Made by a program: the position numbers and the translations under genes. This document shows positions 62,715 to 64,000 of a stretch of DNA of 64,000 nt, in pieces. The notes under the pieces are model-generated. The model saw only the letters and a program-made list of their open reading frames with translations. It was not told the DNA's origin and did not search any database. The stretch's first letter is position 1. Every line of letters begins with the position of its first letter. Where the stretch lies: assembly GCF_027474405.1 (NCBI RefSeq), contig NZ_CP114871.1:496001-560000 (forward strand). The letters are read 5' to 3'. This DNA comes from Caulobacter sp. NIBR2454. Lineage in GTDB: Bacteria > Pseudomonadota > Alphaproteobacteria > Caulobacterales > Caulobacteraceae.

Positions 62715-64000
62715 ATGACACTACTCGCCATCGCTATCGTCCTTTTCCTCGTTCTCCTGAACGGGGTTTTCGCCATGTCCGAACTGGCGGTGGTCTCATC
62801 CCGCCGCGCACGGCTGCAGACCCTCGCGGATCGAGGCGACAAGGGCGCCAAGATCGCGCTCGCCATGGCGGAAAACCCGACGCGGTTCCTGTCGGCCGTG
62901 CAGGTGGGCATCACCCTGATCGGCATCCTGGCCGGCGCCTACGGACAAGCCACCATCGCTGGGGCGTTCGATGCCTGGCTCGAACAGTTTCCGGTGGTCG
63001 GCCCCTATTCGGAGATCATCGCCACCGCCGTGGTGGTCGTGGCCATCACCTATGTCTCGCTGGTGTTCGGCGAACTGGCGCCCAAGCGCCTGGCCCTGAT
63101 CCATCCCGAGGCCATCGCCCGTCGCATGGCGCCGCCGCTTGCGCTCATGGCTGCGGCGATGCGGCCCTTCGTGACCCTGCTGACCTCGTCCACCGCCGGC
63201 GTTCTGCGCCTGTTGGGCGTGCGGGACGAGCGGACCAACAACATCACCTCCGAAGAGGTCGAGACCGTCCTGGCCGAGGGGGCCGACGCGGGCCTGATCG
63301 AACCGGAAGAGCGCTCGATGATCCAGGAAGTTTTGCGTTTGGGCGATCGTCAGGTGCGGGTCGCGATGACGCCGCGCCGCGACATCTTCTGGGTCTCCCT
63401 CGCCGACACCCAGGCCGAGACCCTGGCCGAGATCCGCCAGTGCCCCTATTCGCGCATCGTCGTGGCTCATGGCTCCGACCTCGACGGCGACGTGGGGGTG
63501 GTGCTCAAGAAAGATCTCGCCGACGCCCTGCTGACAGGCGGGGCGCTGGACCTTGCCGCCTTGGTTCAGCAGCCGGTCGCCATCCCTGAGAGCATGTCGC
63601 TGCTGCGCGCCTTGGCCCTGTTCAAGAGCACGCACCTGCATCTGGCGCTGGTGGTGGACGAGTTCGGCTCGCTGCAGGGGGTGATCACCCCGCTGGACCT
63701 GCTTGAGATGATCGCCGGCGACTTCCCCGAAGCGCATGACGAGGTCGATGGCCGAATGATCCGCCGCGAGGACGGCTCATGGCTCGTCGACGCCCGCCTG
63801 AGCCTGGAGGAGTTGAACGAGATCCTGGGCGAGCAGTTCGAGGTCGAGGGGGACTATCACACCGTGGCCGGTCTTGTTCTGGACCGCCTGGGCCGCATCC
63901 CGCGCGAGGGCGAAATCCTGGAACTCGGCGCCTTTGATGTGGAGATCGTTGATATGGACGGCTCGCGGATCGACAAGCTGATCCTGCGGACCGCCAAGCC
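62715..64000 (+). CDS. CNNM/CorC-type membrane protein (hemolysin C-like), 3'-truncated
   Basis: The frame is open to the window end (428 codons visible). An N-terminal DUF21/CNNM domain with about four helices (1-190, MSELAVVSSRRARLQ, VSLVFGELAPKRLAL) is followed by a CBS pair (about 210-330) and a CorC/HlyC C-terminal domain (ELNEILGEQFEVEGDYHTVAG). The family is linked to Mg2+/Co2+ handling; the hemolysin label is historical. AGAGG precedes the ATG at 62715. Only a few residues are probably missing. Confidence 0.93.
   Translation, partial: MTLLAIAIVLFLVLLNGVFAMSELAVVSSRRARLQTLADRGDKGAKIALAMAENPTRFLSAVQVGITLIGILAGAYGQATIAGAFDAWLEQFPVVGPYSEIIATAVVVVAITYVSLVFGELAPKRLALIHPEAIARRMAPPLALMAAAMRPFVTLLTSSTAGVLRLLGVRDERTNNITSEEVETVLAEGADAGLIEPEERSMIQEVLRLGDRQVRVAMTPRRDIFWVSLADTQAETLAEIRQCPYSRIVVAHGSDLDGDVGVVLKKDLADALLTGGALDLAALVQQPVAIPESMSLLRALALFKSTHLHLALVVDEFGSLQGVITPLDLLEMIAGDFPEAHDEVDGRMIRREDGSWLVDARLSLEELNEILGEQFEVEGDYHTVAGLVLDRLGRIPREGEILELGAFDVEIVDMDGSRIDKLILRTAK

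Overview
The window is GC-rich chromosomal DNA with dense, often translationally coupled genes. It looks like Caulobacter or a close Caulobacterales relative. The reasons are the gene repertoire (a PdeA-type c-di-GMP phosphodiesterase with a GEDEF motif, many SDRs, a TonB receptor with an MFS partner, an alphaproteobacterial cta/cox cluster) and the codon style. I see no tRNA, rRNA, CRISPR array, insertion sequence, prophage or plasmid feature. The assignment to genus is inference from remembered family traits, not from a search.

Layout. 1-4.4 kb: end of ahcY, a beta-lactamase-fold hydrolase, rarD and asd. 4.8-11.2 kb: aa3-type cytochrome c oxidase operon (ctaC, ctaD, ctaB, a 57-codon CoxF-like gene, ctaG with a TTG start, ctaE, DUF983, surf1), running by single-base and 4-base overlaps into thrC, an M16 peptidase and a GNAT gene, then pdeA. 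16-19 kb: yqgE, peroxiredoxin, acyl-CoA dehydrogenase. 19-23.4 kb: free-standing YceI, a cytochrome b561-YceI fusion, threonylcarbamoyl-AMP synthase, FAD-linked 2-hydroxyacid dehydrogenase. 23.4-29 kb: yaaA, 3-hydroxybutyrate dehydrogenase, patatin, NUDIX, SDR, nitronate monooxygenase-like, GNAT. 29-35 kb: LytTR membrane regulator divergent from a DUF2306 protein, TetR, TonB receptor, MFS transporter. 35-44.5 kb: TCA-cycle block sucC-sucD-sucA-sucB-DUF3088-lpd-thioesterase. 44.5-49 kb: xerC-DUF484, priA, terC. 49-56 kb: CHAP protein, CorA-type transporter, pentapeptide protein, dienoyl-CoA isomerase-like, DUF488, alpha/beta hydrolase, double-hotdog thioesterase, Fur/Zur regulator. 56-60 kb: a 55-codon gene, class A acid phosphatase, deoxyhypusine-synthase-like protein and ornithine decarboxylase (all minus strand). 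60-64 kb: phnC-phnD-phnE and a CNNM/CorC-type membrane protein cut by the window end.

Most of the window is housekeeping: respiration, TCA cycle, amino-acid and polyamine metabolism, replication restart and chromosome dimer resolution. The points worth a second look are small and structural: a PriA that keeps only one of its two zinc sites, a SucB with two lipoyl domains, a CPDC thioredoxin-like DUF3088 gene between E2 and E3 of the 2-oxoglutarate dehydrogenase operon, a b561-YceI fusion beside a free YceI, an acid phosphatase lacking the usual third-motif Asp, and several RNA hairpins or palindromes at gene starts that could control expression. I found no clear new multi-gene system such as a defence island or biosynthetic cluster.
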